A stretch of DNA of 36,606 nt from Chitinophagaceae bacterium (GCA_947374225.1 CANCAY010000019.1:1-36606); one strand, 5' to 3'. Shown: positions 25,670-34,644, numbered from the stretch's first letter. Numbers and translations: made by a program. Notes: generated by a model not told the origin, from the letters alone.

Positions 25670-25680
25670 ACCATCATTGC

Positions 25681-26481
25681 ATGAACGCTCAAATTAGTGT
25701 AGTTATACCTTGTTTTAATGATGGCCAATATTTACCTGAGACAATCAGTAAATTAAAGCAGCAAACTATTCAACCTATTGAAATCATTATTGTAAATGAT
25801 GGTTCAACTGATACAAATACCATTGAGCTATTAGCTGAATTAGCAAAGGACGATTTAATCAAAGTGCTTCATAAAGAGAATGGGCGTATGAGTGCTGCTA
25901 GGAATTTTGGAGTACAACATGCTAAAGGGAATATAATTGCAGCTTTAGACGCAGACGATTATTTTGACAATCGTTTTTTTGAAAAAGCAATTGCTGTTTT
26001 ACAAGCGGAGCCAACCACTGCAGTAGTGACTAGTTATATAAAATTGTTTGGTGAACAAACTGGCAGTTCTAAGCCTAGAGGAGGCAATGCTTTTAATTTT
26101 TTATTCTCTAATCAATGTCCCGCATGTGCCATGGTAAGAAAATCAGTTTGGGACCAAGTTGGTGGTTATGATGAGACTATGAAATTGGGTTACGAGGATT
26201 GGGAATTTTATATTCGTATCACTAAACTAGGATTGGAAGTGCATGTGATACCCGAATACTTATTGTACTATCGTCAAACACAAAAATCAACGCTCAAGAA
26301 TTTCACCCACCCCAATAGATCTGCTATTATTGAATATATAGTGGAGAAGCACAAAGACTGGTATGCCGCATGCTTAGTTAAATTAATAGACCATAAAGAA
26401 GTACTATATACTGAAAGCCGCATTGCTTACCCTACTATCTGGGAAATGCTTAAAAACAGACTATTAGGCAAGTACAAGTAG
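25681..26481 (+). CDS. GT2 glycosyltransferase
   Basis: A 266-aa GT2 enzyme starting MNAQISVVIPCFNDGQYL. It shows IIVNDGSTDTNT, GRMSAARNFGVQHAKG and the metal site AALDADDYFDN, then YEDWEFYIRITKLG near the acceptor side. The frame extends upstream to a TTG overlapping the FkbM stop, but ATG at 25681 places the domain start correctly. It is the second gene of the FkbM operon, and the flippase gene follows 44 bp later with its own -7 box. Confidence 0.92.
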   Translation: MNAQISVVIPCFNDGQYLPETISKLKQQTIQPIEIIIVNDGSTDTNTIELLAELAKDDLIKVLHKENGRMSAARNFGVQHAKGNIIAALDADDYFDNRFFEKAIAVLQAEPTTAVVTSYIKLFGEQTGSSKPRGGNAFNFLFSNQCPACAMVRKSVWDQVGGYDETMKLGYEDWEFYIRITKLGLEVHVIPEYLLYYRQTQKSTLKNFTHPNRSAIIEYIVEKHKDWYAACLVKLIDHKEVLYTESRIAYPTIWEMLKNRLLGKYK

Positions 26482-26513
26482 TCTAGAATAGTCCTTAAGT
26501 AAGACATTTACAA

Positions 26514-26521
26514 TATATTTG
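26514..26521 (+). promoter_or_regulatory. -7 box 4 nt from the flippase ATG
   Basis: TATATTTG, then CTGT, then ATG at 26526. This is the same 4-nt spacing as at 13807-13819 and predicts a leaderless mRNA. Confidence 0.5.
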
Positions 26522-26525
26522 CTGT

Positions 26526-28046
26526 ATGGGCATTATTCAAAAACAAGGTATTAAATCATCCTATTTCATTTTCCTGGGATTTTTAATTGGCGCGGTTAAT
26601 TTACTTGTATTATTCCCCTTATTCTTTAGCAAAAATGATCAAGGCTTAGTGAGAGCCATGATAGATATTGGAGCTACTCTTTCCGTTTTTTGTACCTTAG
26701 GAACCTTACCTGTTGTTTATAAATTCTTCCCTTTCTACAACCACTATTTAGGTAAGGAGAAAAATGAATTACCATTTATTACCTTAGTGATTAATTTAAT
26801 GGGATTTGGTATCTTATTATTTATTGCATGGTTTAATAAAGATTTTATAATTAGTAAATTAGGCAAGTCGCCTAGCTTAGCCAATTACTTTAACTATTTA
26901 TTCCCATACACTTTTTTCCTATTATTATTTTATTGGTTAGAAGCTTTTGCATGGGGATTACATAAAGGGGTAATGACTAATTTTTTAAGAGAGACTGCTA
27001 TTAGAATACTGTCCACTGTTCTTATCATACTTTTTGGATTGCATTGGATTAACTTGACACAGTTTATTGGCATGTTTAGTTGTATTTATTTAATTCCTAT
27101 GTTGTATTTATTATTCAACTTAATCCAATCCAAACAATGGTCTTTTAGAAGTTTTAAAATAAGTAGTGTTACCAGAAGACTCAAAGGAAAAATGATCAGC
27201 TTTGCCCTATTTGTATTTGCTGGACAGTTTTTTAATTTATTGGCACGCACCAATGACACTTTTATGATTGTTGGCCTGAAAGGTTTAAGTGACGCTAGTA
27301 TATTTGCAATTGCAACTTATGTTTCTGCAATTCTTGAAATACCTCAAAGAAGCCTTACCGCAATAAGTATCCCTATTCTAGCAAAGTCATGGAAGGACAA
27401 GGACTTTAATAATATCAAGCATATTTATCACAAAAGTGTATCTAATTTATTAGCTATTGGTTTATTGTTATTTGGATTGATCTGGCTGAACATTCAAAAT
27501 TTAGTAGCCTTCTTAAACTGGGTAAGTCATAAGCAAGGTGGCGGATATGACGCACTAGTAAACCTTGCTTTTATAATGGGGTTGGCTAAATTAATTGACC
27601 TAGCCACTGGCGTGAATGCGCAAATTATTGGCACGTCTAATTATTGGAAATTTGATTTTTTTACGAATGTTTTATTTGTAGTCATTTCAATTCCATTGAA
27701 CTACTATTTAATTAAACATTACGATTTAACAGGCTTGGCTTTTTCTAATTTAATTGCCTATACTTTATATAACTCTGTGCGATTTGGTTTCTTATATAAA
27801 AAATTCAATCTACAGCCCTATACCTGGAAACACGGACTGTTCTTATTGGTAAGCATTGCTTTAATGTTACTAGTCCACCAAATACCTGCTGCGAATAATT
27901 TTGTGTTGAATATTGCCATTCAGTCATTCGTATATGGGATAGGATTTTATGGCCTAGCTAAATGGATTAATCCTGCTCCAGAAATTCTAAATTACTTTGA
28001 TGAGTTCTTTATGCAGAAATTACCTGCACTATTTAAGAAGCGATAA
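26526..28046 (+). CDS. Polysaccharide flippase (MOP superfamily, Wzx-like)
   Basis: A 506-aa integral membrane protein with about 12-14 hydrophobic segments spread evenly, as in polysaccharide-exporter flippases that move undecaprenyl-linked glycans across the inner membrane. The N-terminal KQGIKSSYFIFLGFLIGAVN resembles the family start. The central ARTNDTFMIVGLKGLSDASIFAIA block matches the core region, and conserved prolines and glycines sit in the helices. Its place at the end of the glycan block fits export of the product. The last 18 bp overlap the 3' end of the convergent mqnA gene. Confidence 0.9.
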   Translation: MGIIQKQGIKSSYFIFLGFLIGAVNLLVLFPLFFSKNDQGLVRAMIDIGATLSVFCTLGTLPVVYKFFPFYNHYLGKEKNELPFITLVINLMGFGILLFIAWFNKDFIISKLGKSPSLANYFNYLFPYTFFLLLFYWLEAFAWGLHKGVMTNFLRETAIRILSTVLIILFGLHWINLTQFIGMFSCIYLIPMLYLLFNLIQSKQWSFRSFKISSVTRRLKGKMISFALFVFAGQFFNLLARTNDTFMIVGLKGLSDASIFAIATYVSAILEIPQRSLTAISIPILAKSWKDKDFNNIKHIYHKSVSNLLAIGLLLFGLIWLNIQNLVAFLNWVSHKQGGGYDALVNLAFIMGLAKLIDLATGVNAQIIGTSNYWKFDFFTNVLFVVISIPLNYYLIKHYDLTGLAFSNLIAYTLYNSVRFGFLYKKFNLQPYTWKHGLFLLVSIALMLLVHQIPAANNFVLNIAIQSFVYGIGFYGLAKWINPAPEILNYFDEFFMQKLPALFKKR

Positions 28047-28772
28047 AAACAGTTCCATTCCCTTTCTTTTCTCTGTGGTGAATTCATAACTGATATTCTG
28101 CGTATAATATTTATGCAAATCATAGCATTGCTCTGCCTCGGGTATACTTTTAATAACTTCTTCTAAATGTATAAGTCCATATGCATTGGCATTGTCAAAT
28201 GCTTCCATGAATTCAGCAGGAATTGGCTTATTGGCAATCCAAGTAGCAAACACAAATGGAAGTCCTGTATGTTCAATCCAAGCACCTGCTAAATCATATA
28301 TATATTTGAAGCGAGTCCTAGCAGTTAATGCGCGATCTCCTATTATAACCCCAGCAGTAGTGCCTGCAATAAGATCGATATATCCTTCAGAGGCGCTTAC
28401 AAATTCAACTTCTTTCTTCCAATATTGTGCTAGTAAAATTCTAGCTAATTGAACCGAGGTTCTACTTTGATAATCTAAATATACTTTTTCCACCTGCTCC
28501 ATTGGAACATCACTAAAAATACAAACAGAAGCTACGTCTGCTTCCGCGCCAATACAGTATCTGGAAACAAAATGAGGATCCTTTAAAAATGGAGTGATCG
28601 CTACTGGCACTAACCCCATATCAATGTTGCCATCTATAAGGTCCTGTGCAATTTTTGCTGGATAGGCTTTTACCAATTCAATCTTGTCCATAAGTCCAGA
28701 TTGCTCCACTCCGAGTAATAATGGACGGGTATTTAAATAACTTACCGCCCCTATGCGCCATCTATTGTTCAA
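28029..28772 (-). CDS. mqnA: Chorismate dehydratase MqnA (futalosine pathway)
   Basis: MqnA dehydrates chorismate to 3-enolpyruvylbenzoate, the first step of the futalosine route to menaquinone. The 247-aa protein has the family start RIGAVSYLNTRPLLLG, MGLVPVAITPF and YLDYQSRTSVQLARILL, in a periplasmic-binding-like fold without a signal peptide. No ATG is present near the domain start; TTG at 28772 is the best start, 39 bp from the divergent purB. No other mqn gene lies in the window. The 3' end overlaps the flippase gene by 18 bp. Confidence 0.92.
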   Translation of the reverse strand: MNNRWRIGAVSYLNTRPLLLGVEQSGLMDKIELVKAYPAKIAQDLIDGNIDMGLVPVAITPFLKDPHFVSRYCIGAEADVASVCIFSDVPMEQVEKVYLDYQSRTSVQLARILLAQYWKKEVEFVSASEGYIDLIAGTTAGVIIGDRALTARTRFKYIYDLAGAWIEHTGLPFVFATWIANKPIPAEFMEAFDNANAYGLIHLEEVIKSIPEAEQCYDLHKYYTQNISYEFTTEKRKGMELFLSLLK

Positions 28773-28811
28773 TTGAATTAACTTTGTGCAAAGAAAAACA
28801 TTTTTTCCGAT

Positions 28812-30152
28812 ATGTCACAACTTACCTCCATATCTCCGATAGACGGACGTTATGCAAAGCAAACAGCAAGCTTAAGAGCCTATTTTTCAGAATACGCTTT
28901 AATTAGATACCGTGTATTGGTGGAAGTACACTATTTCTTGTTTTTAGCAGATAAGAAGTTTTTTAAAGTAACTCCTGTATTAAGAAAAAGTTTACTAGCT
29001 GTAATAGAAAATTTTAGCGAAGCAGATGCTGAAAAAATAAAACTTATAGAAGCTACTACCAATCATGACGTTAAAGCAGTAGAATATTTTTTAAAAGAAG
29101 TATTAGACGCCAATAAGGCTAGTGAATTAAAAGAATGGATTCACTTTGGATTGACGTCTCAGGATATTAATAATACTGCAATTCCATTAAGCTGGAAAGA
29201 AGCGATGGAAAATGAAATGCTACCTGCCTATATCAATTTACAAAATAGATTATATCAATTTGCGAAGCAATGGAAAAAAGTTCCATTATTGGCTAGAACA
29301 CATGGTCAAGCTGCTTCTCCAACTACATTGGGTAAAGAATTGATGGTTTTTGTAGAAAGAATAAACCATCAAATAGAATTATTTACAGCTATCCCATATG
29401 CCGCAAAATTTGGTGGCGCAACAGGTAATTTTAATGCACACCATATTGCATATCCTAAAAAGAATTGGGTGGCATTAGGTAATGAATTCGTAGACGATGT
29501 TTTAGGTTTAGAGAGAATGCAATTCACTACACAAATTGAACATTATGACCATTTTGCTGCACAATGTGATACTTTAAAAAGAATCAACAATATTTTGATT
29601 GATTTGTCTAGAGATGTTTGGACTTATATCTCTATGGATTACTTTAAACAACAAACTAAAAAAGGGGAAGTGGGCTCAAGCGCTATGCCTCATAAAGTAA
29701 ACCCTATCGACTTCGAAAATGCAGAAGGTAATTTAGGACTAGCTAATGCAATGCTTGAACATTTAGCTGCAAAGCTTCCTATTAGCCGCTTACAAAGAGA
29801 CTTGACAGATTCTACTGTTTTAAGAAATATTGGCGTTCCTGTTGGACATATGACTATTGCAATTAATTCCTTAGAAAAAGGATTGGGTAAATTAATTTTA
29901 AATGAAACTAAAATTAACGAGGACCTGGAAAACAATTGGGCAGTAGTGGCAGAAGCAATTCAAACAATATTAAGACGTGAGAAATATCCAAATCCATACG
30001 AAGCCTTGAAAGACTTAACTAGAGGCAATAACAAGATTGACAAAAAGTCAATGCATAAATTTATTGATGGATTGAAAGTAACTGCAACATTGAAAAAAGA
30101 ATTGAAAAAAATTACGCCGCAAACGTACACGGGTATCACAGCGGAATATTAG
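28812..30152 (+). CDS. purB: Adenylosuccinate lyase
   Basis: PurB removes fumarate from SAICAR and from adenylosuccinate in purine synthesis. The 446-aa protein starts SPIDGRYAKQTASLRAYFSE, has the general-acid histidine in ARTHGQAASPT (His164), and carries the superfamily signature GSSAMPHKVNP (288-298) with catalytic Ser289 or Ser290. This is the longer E. coli-like form. ATG at 28812 is clear. Its stop overlaps the convergent exonuclease gene by 17 bp. No other purine genes are adjacent. Confidence 0.97.
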   Translation: MSQLTSISPIDGRYAKQTASLRAYFSEYALIRYRVLVEVHYFLFLADKKFFKVTPVLRKSLLAVIENFSEADAEKIKLIEATTNHDVKAVEYFLKEVLDANKASELKEWIHFGLTSQDINNTAIPLSWKEAMENEMLPAYINLQNRLYQFAKQWKKVPLLARTHGQAASPTTLGKELMVFVERINHQIELFTAIPYAAKFGGATGNFNAHHIAYPKKNWVALGNEFVDDVLGLERMQFTTQIEHYDHFAAQCDTLKRINNILIDLSRDVWTYISMDYFKQQTKKGEVGSSAMPHKVNPIDFENAEGNLGLANAMLEHLAAKLPISRLQRDLTDSTVLRNIGVPVGHMTIAINSLEKGLGKLILNETKINEDLENNWAVVAEAIQTILRREKYPNPYEALKDLTRGNNKIDKKSMHKFIDGLKVTATLKKELKKITPQTYTGITAEY

Positions 30153-30720
30153 TCTCATCACCGGTTGGCGCTATTTTTTTGCGTGGTTCCTTCTTCGCCA
30201 AAAGGGTATGAATAGGACTCATTCCTTGTTTTTCAATAGCCATTGTTAATACTTCAGCGGTAGCTTGTGCGTCTCCCCAAGCTCTATGTCGACCTTCTAT
30301 TCGTATACCTAAATCTCTGGTTAGGGACCCTAAGCCATATTTTAATAAGCCTGGAAACACTTTTCGGCTCAATTTAATCGTACATAATTTAGGTGCATTC
30401 CACTGAAATCCAGCTTTTCCCAAATGATAATGAACAAATGAGTAGTCAAAACTCACGTTATGGGCTACAAATATCCTTCCTTCTAGTAAATTGAAAATCT
30501 GAGCGGCCACGTCTCCAAAAAGTGGCGCTTCCGCTACCATGGCATCGCTAATCCCGGTCATGTTTACTATAAATGGTGGAATTTTTTGACGAGGGTTCAC
30601 CAAAGTGCTGAATTTGCCCGTCACTTCCACCCCATTGTGAATCACAATAGCAATTTCAGTGATGCCATGCGTATGTGGCATCCCTCCGGTGGTTTCAATA
30701 TCTACGACTGCAAATTCCAT
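30136..30720 (-). CDS. DnaQ-like 3'-5' exonuclease (DEDDh)
   Basis: A 194-aa single-domain exonuclease of the DnaQ/PolC epsilon type. ExoI carries Asp7 and Glu9 (VVDIETTGG), the second motif is VAHNVSFDYSFVH with an aspartate, and the third is HRAWGDAQAT with the catalytic histidine and aspartate. The frame runs a further 33 codons upstream, but those residues are unlike the family and overlap the valS promoter. ATG at 30720 places the catalytic motif at the expected N-terminus. It could act in DNA proofreading or repair, or in RNA trimming. It diverges from valS across 85 bp. Confidence 0.9.
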   Translation of the reverse strand: MEFAVVDIETTGGMPHTHGITEIAIVIHNGVEVTGKFSTLVNPRQKIPPFIVNMTGISDAMVAEAPLFGDVAAQIFNLLEGRIFVAHNVSFDYSFVHYHLGKAGFQWNAPKLCTIKLSRKVFPGLLKYGLGSLTRDLGIRIEGRHRAWGDAQATAEVLTMAIEKQGMSPIHTLLAKKEPRKKIAPTGDETNIPL

Positions 30721-30770
30721 TAGGATACAAGGTCGCATTTTTTTGTCAATAATAGCTAGCTGCTTTTCCT

Positions 30771-30778
30771 TATTTTTG
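30771..30778 (+). promoter_or_regulatory. -7 promoter box of valS
   Basis: TATTTTTG, an exact match, 27 bp before the valS ATG at 30806. It supports that start over the longer frame. Confidence 0.5.
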
Positions 30779-30805
30779 TGGCTCATTTTAGATAAGCACA
30801 ATAGC

Positions 30806-33415
30806 ATGGAATTAAGCAAGAATTATATCCCGGGAGAAGTAGAGACAAAATGGTATAAACATTGGGTAGACAATGGATATTTTCATAGTGAGCCAAATGA
30901 AAAAAAGGCCTACACTGTGGTCATTCCTCCTCCTAATGTTACGGGGGTATTGCATATGGGTCATTGCTTAAATAATACAATCCAAGACATATTGGTTCGT
31001 CGTGCACGCATGCAAGGTTTTAATCCATGTTGGGTTCCAGGAACCGACCACGCTTCTATTGCTACTGAAGCAAAAGTGGTGGCCATGTTAAGAGAAAGAG
31101 GGATCGCAAAATCATCCTTATCTCGTGACGAATTTTTAGGATATGCTTGGGAGTGGAAAGAAAAATATGGAGGCATCATTCTACAACAGCTTAGAAAGAT
31201 GGGTTGTAGTTTGGACTGGGAACGTACTTCTTTTACAATGGACCCTGCCTATTATGAGTCAGTAATTAAAGTATTTGTTGACTTATACAATAAAGGAAAG
31301 ATTTATCGTGGAAAACGAATGATCAACTGGGATGTGCGTGCAAAAACAGCGCTGAGTGACGAAGAAGTAATTCATAAAGAAGTAAATGGTAAGATTTATC
31401 ATTTGAAATATAAGTTGGATGTACCTGGTGAAGAATATATAACTATTGCAACGGTTAGACCAGAAACAATTTTAGGCGATAGTGCTATTTGCGTTCACCC
31501 TGACGATGCAAGATATACGCACTTGGTAGGAAAGTTTGCATTTGTTCCATTAATTAACAGACGAATCCCAATTATTGCAGATGATTATGTAGAAATTGAA
31601 TTTGGAACTGGCGCGTTGAAAGTGACGCCTGCGCATGATATGAATGACTTCCAATTAGGACAGAAATATAATTTGGAAATTATTGATACCATGAACGACG
31701 ATGGTACCATGTCGGAAGCTGCTCAATTATATATTGGTCAAGACAGAATAGAAGTGAGAAAACCAATTATAAAAGATTTAGAAGCTGCTGGCAATTTGGT
31801 TAAAATTGAAGACTATGTGCATCAGGTTGGCTTTAGTGAAAGAACAGACGCAATAGTGGAGCCAAGATTAAGTTTGCAATGGTGGGTTGATATGAAACAA
31901 TTAGCAGCGCCTGCATTGGATGTAGTAATGTCTGACGAGATTAGTTTCCACCCTGCTAAATTCAAAAATGTATATAGACATTGGATGGAGAATATCAAAG
32001 ACTGGTGTATTAGTAGACAGCTTTGGTGGGGTCATAGAATTCCAGCTTGGTATGATGAGGACGGGAAAGTATATGTAGAAGCAAGCATTGAAAAAGTAAA
32101 TGAAAAATATCCAGAGACAAAAGGAAAAACTTTAACGCAGGATTCAGATTGTTTAGATACTTGGTTTAGTAGTTGGTTATGGCCTATTGAAGTTTTCAAA
32201 GGCATGTCCAACCCTGGCAATGCGGAAATTAATTATTACTATCCTACAAGCACTTTAGTTACTGCGCCAGAAATTATTTTCTTCTGGGTAGCTAGAATGA
32301 TTATGGCTGGTGAAGAATACATGGGTAAGATTCCTTTTAAGGATGTTTATTTTACAGGTATAGTACGTGACAAGCAAGGTAGAAAAATGAGCAAAAGTTT
32401 AGGTAACTCTCCTGACTTATTAGGGCTTATTGATCAGTATGGGGCAGACGCAGTTCGTTTTGGAATAATGATTGCCTCTCCAGCTGGAAACGATTTATTA
32501 TTTGACGACTCAACTATTGAACAAGGAAAAAACTTTAATAATAAATTATGGAATGCCACTAAATTATTGAAGATGTGGGAAGCACGTCAAAATAACGAAG
32601 GCGCAATCCCTGAAGATGCTGCTTTTGCAATGGATTGGTTCCAAGCAAAATTAAGTGCTACTCAAATTCAAGTGGACGAGATGTTAAAGACCTTCCGTTT
32701 AAGTGAGGCTTTAAAAACGATATATGGTTTATTCTGGGATGATTATTGTAGTTGGTATTTAGAGTGGATCAAGCCAGGGTTTGAACAACCAATACATCAA
32801 GGTGTTTACGAAAGAACCTTAGAATTCTATGATGCGTTATTGCAACTGCTTCACCCTTTCATGCCATTCATTACAGAAGAAATTCATCATACTTTAAAAA
32901 CGCAATCAGAGGATCTTTGCATTAAAGCATACACAGCACCTACTCATGTTGATGAATCTGTTTTAAAAGCGGGTGAATTATTGCAAAATGTAATTTCAAC
33001 ATTACGTGACGCAAGAAATAAAAATCAAATCAAGCCTAAGGATACTATTGAATTACATATTCAGACAGAACTAGATGCACCTTATAAAACCATTCAAAAT
33101 ATTTTAGCTAAGCAGGTTAATGCGGCTTCTATTAAATATACTACTGCTGCCATTGGATCCAGTATTGTTGTAGCACTAGAGAAAGACAAATTCTATATAG
33201 TAGCAGACCAAGCCATTGATACCGTAAGCTTAAAAGAAAACTTACTAAAGGACTTAGCACATCAACAAGGATTCTTAGTAAGTGTAGATAAAAAATTAGG
33301 CAATGAAAAATTTGTTCAAAATGCAAAACCTGAAGTGTTAGCCATTGAACAAAAAAAGAAAGCGGATGCTTTAGCTAGAATCCAAACTATTGAAGAAAGT
33401 TTAGCACAACTATAA
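30806..33415 (+). CDS. valS: Valyl-tRNA synthetase
   Basis: A class I synthetase of 869 aa that charges tRNA-Val and edits mischarged threonine. The HIGH motif is HMGH at 50-53 inside PPPNVTGVLHMGHCLNN, and the KMSKS loop is at 527-531. The editing (CP1) domain lies between, with TVRPETILGD and GTGALKVTPAHD. DWCISRQLWWGHRIPAW is typical of ValRS. The C-terminal arm with its coiled coil ends LARIQTIEESLAQL. A 49-codon upstream extension is antisense to the exonuclease and is rejected; ATG at 30806 begins ELSKNYIPGEVE as in homologues. A GNAT gene follows after one base. Confidence 0.97.
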   Translation: MELSKNYIPGEVETKWYKHWVDNGYFHSEPNEKKAYTVVIPPPNVTGVLHMGHCLNNTIQDILVRRARMQGFNPCWVPGTDHASIATEAKVVAMLRERGIAKSSLSRDEFLGYAWEWKEKYGGIILQQLRKMGCSLDWERTSFTMDPAYYESVIKVFVDLYNKGKIYRGKRMINWDVRAKTALSDEEVIHKEVNGKIYHLKYKLDVPGEEYITIATVRPETILGDSAICVHPDDARYTHLVGKFAFVPLINRRIPIIADDYVEIEFGTGALKVTPAHDMNDFQLGQKYNLEIIDTMNDDGTMSEAAQLYIGQDRIEVRKPIIKDLEAAGNLVKIEDYVHQVGFSERTDAIVEPRLSLQWWVDMKQLAAPALDVVMSDEISFHPAKFKNVYRHWMENIKDWCISRQLWWGHRIPAWYDEDGKVYVEASIEKVNEKYPETKGKTLTQDSDCLDTWFSSWLWPIEVFKGMSNPGNAEINYYYPTSTLVTAPEIIFFWVARMIMAGEEYMGKIPFKDVYFTGIVRDKQGRKMSKSLGNSPDLLGLIDQYGADAVRFGIMIASPAGNDLLFDDSTIEQGKNFNNKLWNATKLLKMWEARQNNEGAIPEDAAFAMDWFQAKLSATQIQVDEMLKTFRLSEALKTIYGLFWDDYCSWYLEWIKPGFEQPIHQGVYERTLEFYDALLQLLHPFMPFITEEIHHTLKTQSEDLCIKAYTAPTHVDESVLKAGELLQNVISTLRDARNKNQIKPKDTIELHIQTELDAPYKTIQNILAKQVNAASIKYTTAAIGSSIVVALEKDKFYIVADQAIDTVSLKENLLKDLAHQQGFLVSVDKKLGNEKFVQNAKPEVLAIEQKKKADALARIQTIEESLAQL

Positions 33416-33416
33416 A

Positions 33417-33935
33417 ATGAGTGAACTAATTATAAGACCTGCAACACTATTAGACCGAGCATTCATACGTTCTGTTTCAGAGCGCACTTGGCCTAGCACT
33501 TATGGACATATTATTTCTAAAGAACAGATCGACTTTATGTTGGACTGGATGTACAGCGATGATTCATTAGCATCACAATTTGAGAAAGGACACCAATTTT
33601 ATATTGCTAACTACAAAGGAGAAGATATTGGATTTTGTTCTGTAAGTGCGGCAGAAGCTGTTGATTCAATGAATCCTTACTTAAACTCACATAAACTCAA
33701 TAAATTGTATGTATTACCTAGTGCCCATGGCACTGGATCTGGAAAAGCATTATTGAAAAAAGCTATTGAAGTGGCAAAAGCAGCTGGCTCCGACTCCCTA
33801 TTTTTACAAGTCAACAAAGACAATACTGCCTATCATTTCTATCTTAAAAATGGCTTTATAAAAGAAAGTGAATCTTTGTTCGAAATTGGAAACGGATACT
33901 TTATGGATGACTTTATAATGAGATTGAATTTCTAA
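33417..33935 (+). CDS. GNAT-family N-acetyltransferase
   Basis: A 172-aa acetyltransferase. The acetyl-CoA site is LYVLPSAHGTGSGKALLKKA (about residues 99-118), the GNAT motif A, followed by NTAYHFYLKNGF. The N-terminal IIRPATLLDRAFIRSVSERTW is typical. The acceptor, a small amine or a protein, is not predictable. It starts one base after the valS stop, so the two are co-transcribed; this says little about function. It is convergent with the ORF6N gene, with 21 bp between stops and no terminator seen. Confidence 0.9.
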   Translation: MSELIIRPATLLDRAFIRSVSERTWPSTYGHIISKEQIDFMLDWMYSDDSLASQFEKGHQFYIANYKGEDIGFCSVSAAEAVDSMNPYLNSHKLNKLYVLPSAHGTGSGKALLKKAIEVAKAAGSDSLFLQVNKDNTAYHFYLKNGFIKESESLFEIGNGYFMDDFIMRLNF

Positions 33936-33956
33936 AATTTCGGTTTTATGCAATAG

Positions 33957-34487
33957 CTATTTTTCTTTCTCATTGAATCCTATTGTTTTCCGATTCTCCC
34001 ATTTTACCCTTGTTATAGAAAGATCTAATAAATGTTCTATAGTATCATATATTTTATTGAGCTGAACATCATGTTCTCCTATCCTTTCACGCATCTCTTG
34101 CAATTGCCCTTTTATTGTAGCATTTTTAATAAGTTCTCTTTTCATTTCAATAAATAATCTAATTATTGAAATATTCATCTTGACCGCCTTCTCGCTTTTC
34201 AATACTCCCGAAATCATTGCTACTCCGTGTTCTGTAAAGGCGAATGGAGTGGCATCTTTCCTTCTGTTAACTGTTGATGATATCACATTTTGTGATATCA
34301 TAACTTCCCATTCTTTCTGAGTAAGTCTAAACATGAAATCTGACGGAAATCGATCAATATTTCTTTTTACTGCCTGATTTAAAGTTTTTGTGTCTACTTC
34401 ATACAGGAATGCTAAATCAAAATCAAGCATCACCATTTCATCTCTTATTTCATGTATTTTTTGTTGAATTAAATTTATTTCTTCCAT
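33957..34487 (-). CDS. ORF6N-domain protein (phage antirepressor-like)
   Basis: A 176-aa protein with an ORF6N domain at about residues 10-95. It shows VMLDFDLAFLYEVDTKTLNQ, AVKRNIDRFPSDFMFRLT and AFTEHGVAMISGVL, the standard blocks of this putative DNA-binding domain found in phage and bacterial genes. A charged helical tail (about 115-176) is probably a coiled coil. No phage structural genes are nearby, so it is a lone gene, as is common in Bacteroidota. Two long palindromes lie upstream and a third lies inside the gene at 34277-34301, suggesting self-regulation. The ATG at 34487 is clear. Confidence 0.9.
   Translation of the reverse strand: MEEINLIQQKIHEIRDEMVMLDFDLAFLYEVDTKTLNQAVKRNIDRFPSDFMFRLTQKEWEVMISQNVISSTVNRRKDATPFAFTEHGVAMISGVLKSEKAVKMNISIIRLFIEMKRELIKNATIKGQLQEMRERIGEHDVQLNKIYDTIEHLLDLSITRVKWENRKTIGFNEKEK
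34277..34301. promoter_or_regulatory. Palindrome inside the ORF6N gene
   Basis: ATGATATCACA (34277-34287) is mirrored by TGTGATATCAT (34291-34301) around TTT. It shares the TCACA-N3-TGTGA core with the upstream palindromes. It encodes part of the domain (near MISQNVISS), so it is also under coding constraint. Confidence 0.5.
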
Positions 34488-34556
34488 TTAAATTGGTTTT
34501 AGTGAACATACTATTTAAATAATATGACTAATACCGTATTTATACGCTCCTTCTCT

Positions 34557-34581
34557 ATGTGGTCACAATTTGTGACCACAT
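34557..34581. promoter_or_regulatory. Palindrome 1 upstream of ORF6N
   Basis: A perfect inverted repeat with arms ATGTGGTCACAA around a single central T. Its centre is 82 bp before the ORF6N ATG. It may be an operator for a dimeric regulator; binding is unproven. Confidence 0.65.
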
Positions 34582-34594
34582 GCCTTGAAAATTG

Positions 34595-34627
34595 CCCTAT
34601 GTGGTCACAATTTGTGACCACATAGGG
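34595..34627. promoter_or_regulatory. Palindrome 2 upstream of ORF6N
   Basis: A perfect inverted repeat with 16-nt arms (CCCTATGTGGTCACAA) around a central T. Its central 25 bp are identical to palindrome 1 and the centres are 42 bp apart, close to four helical turns. It also lies 17 bp after the Lrp stop codon; without a T-run it is a poor terminator. Confidence 0.7.
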
Positions 34628-34644
34628 GCTACTTAGAAAATAAT

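Noticed and set aside
30659..30805. A 49-codon upstream extension of valS
   Set aside because: It is antisense to the exonuclease gene, contains the valS -7 box, and does not resemble ValRS N-termini.
30721..30819. A 33-codon upstream extension of the exonuclease
   Set aside because: The catalytic VDIETT motif follows the ATG at 30720 as expected, and the extension overlaps the valS promoter.
34557..34627. The palindromes as CRP-type sites
   Set aside because: The half-sites are reversed (TCACA outside-in, 3-bp spacing) compared with TGTGA-N6-TCACA.
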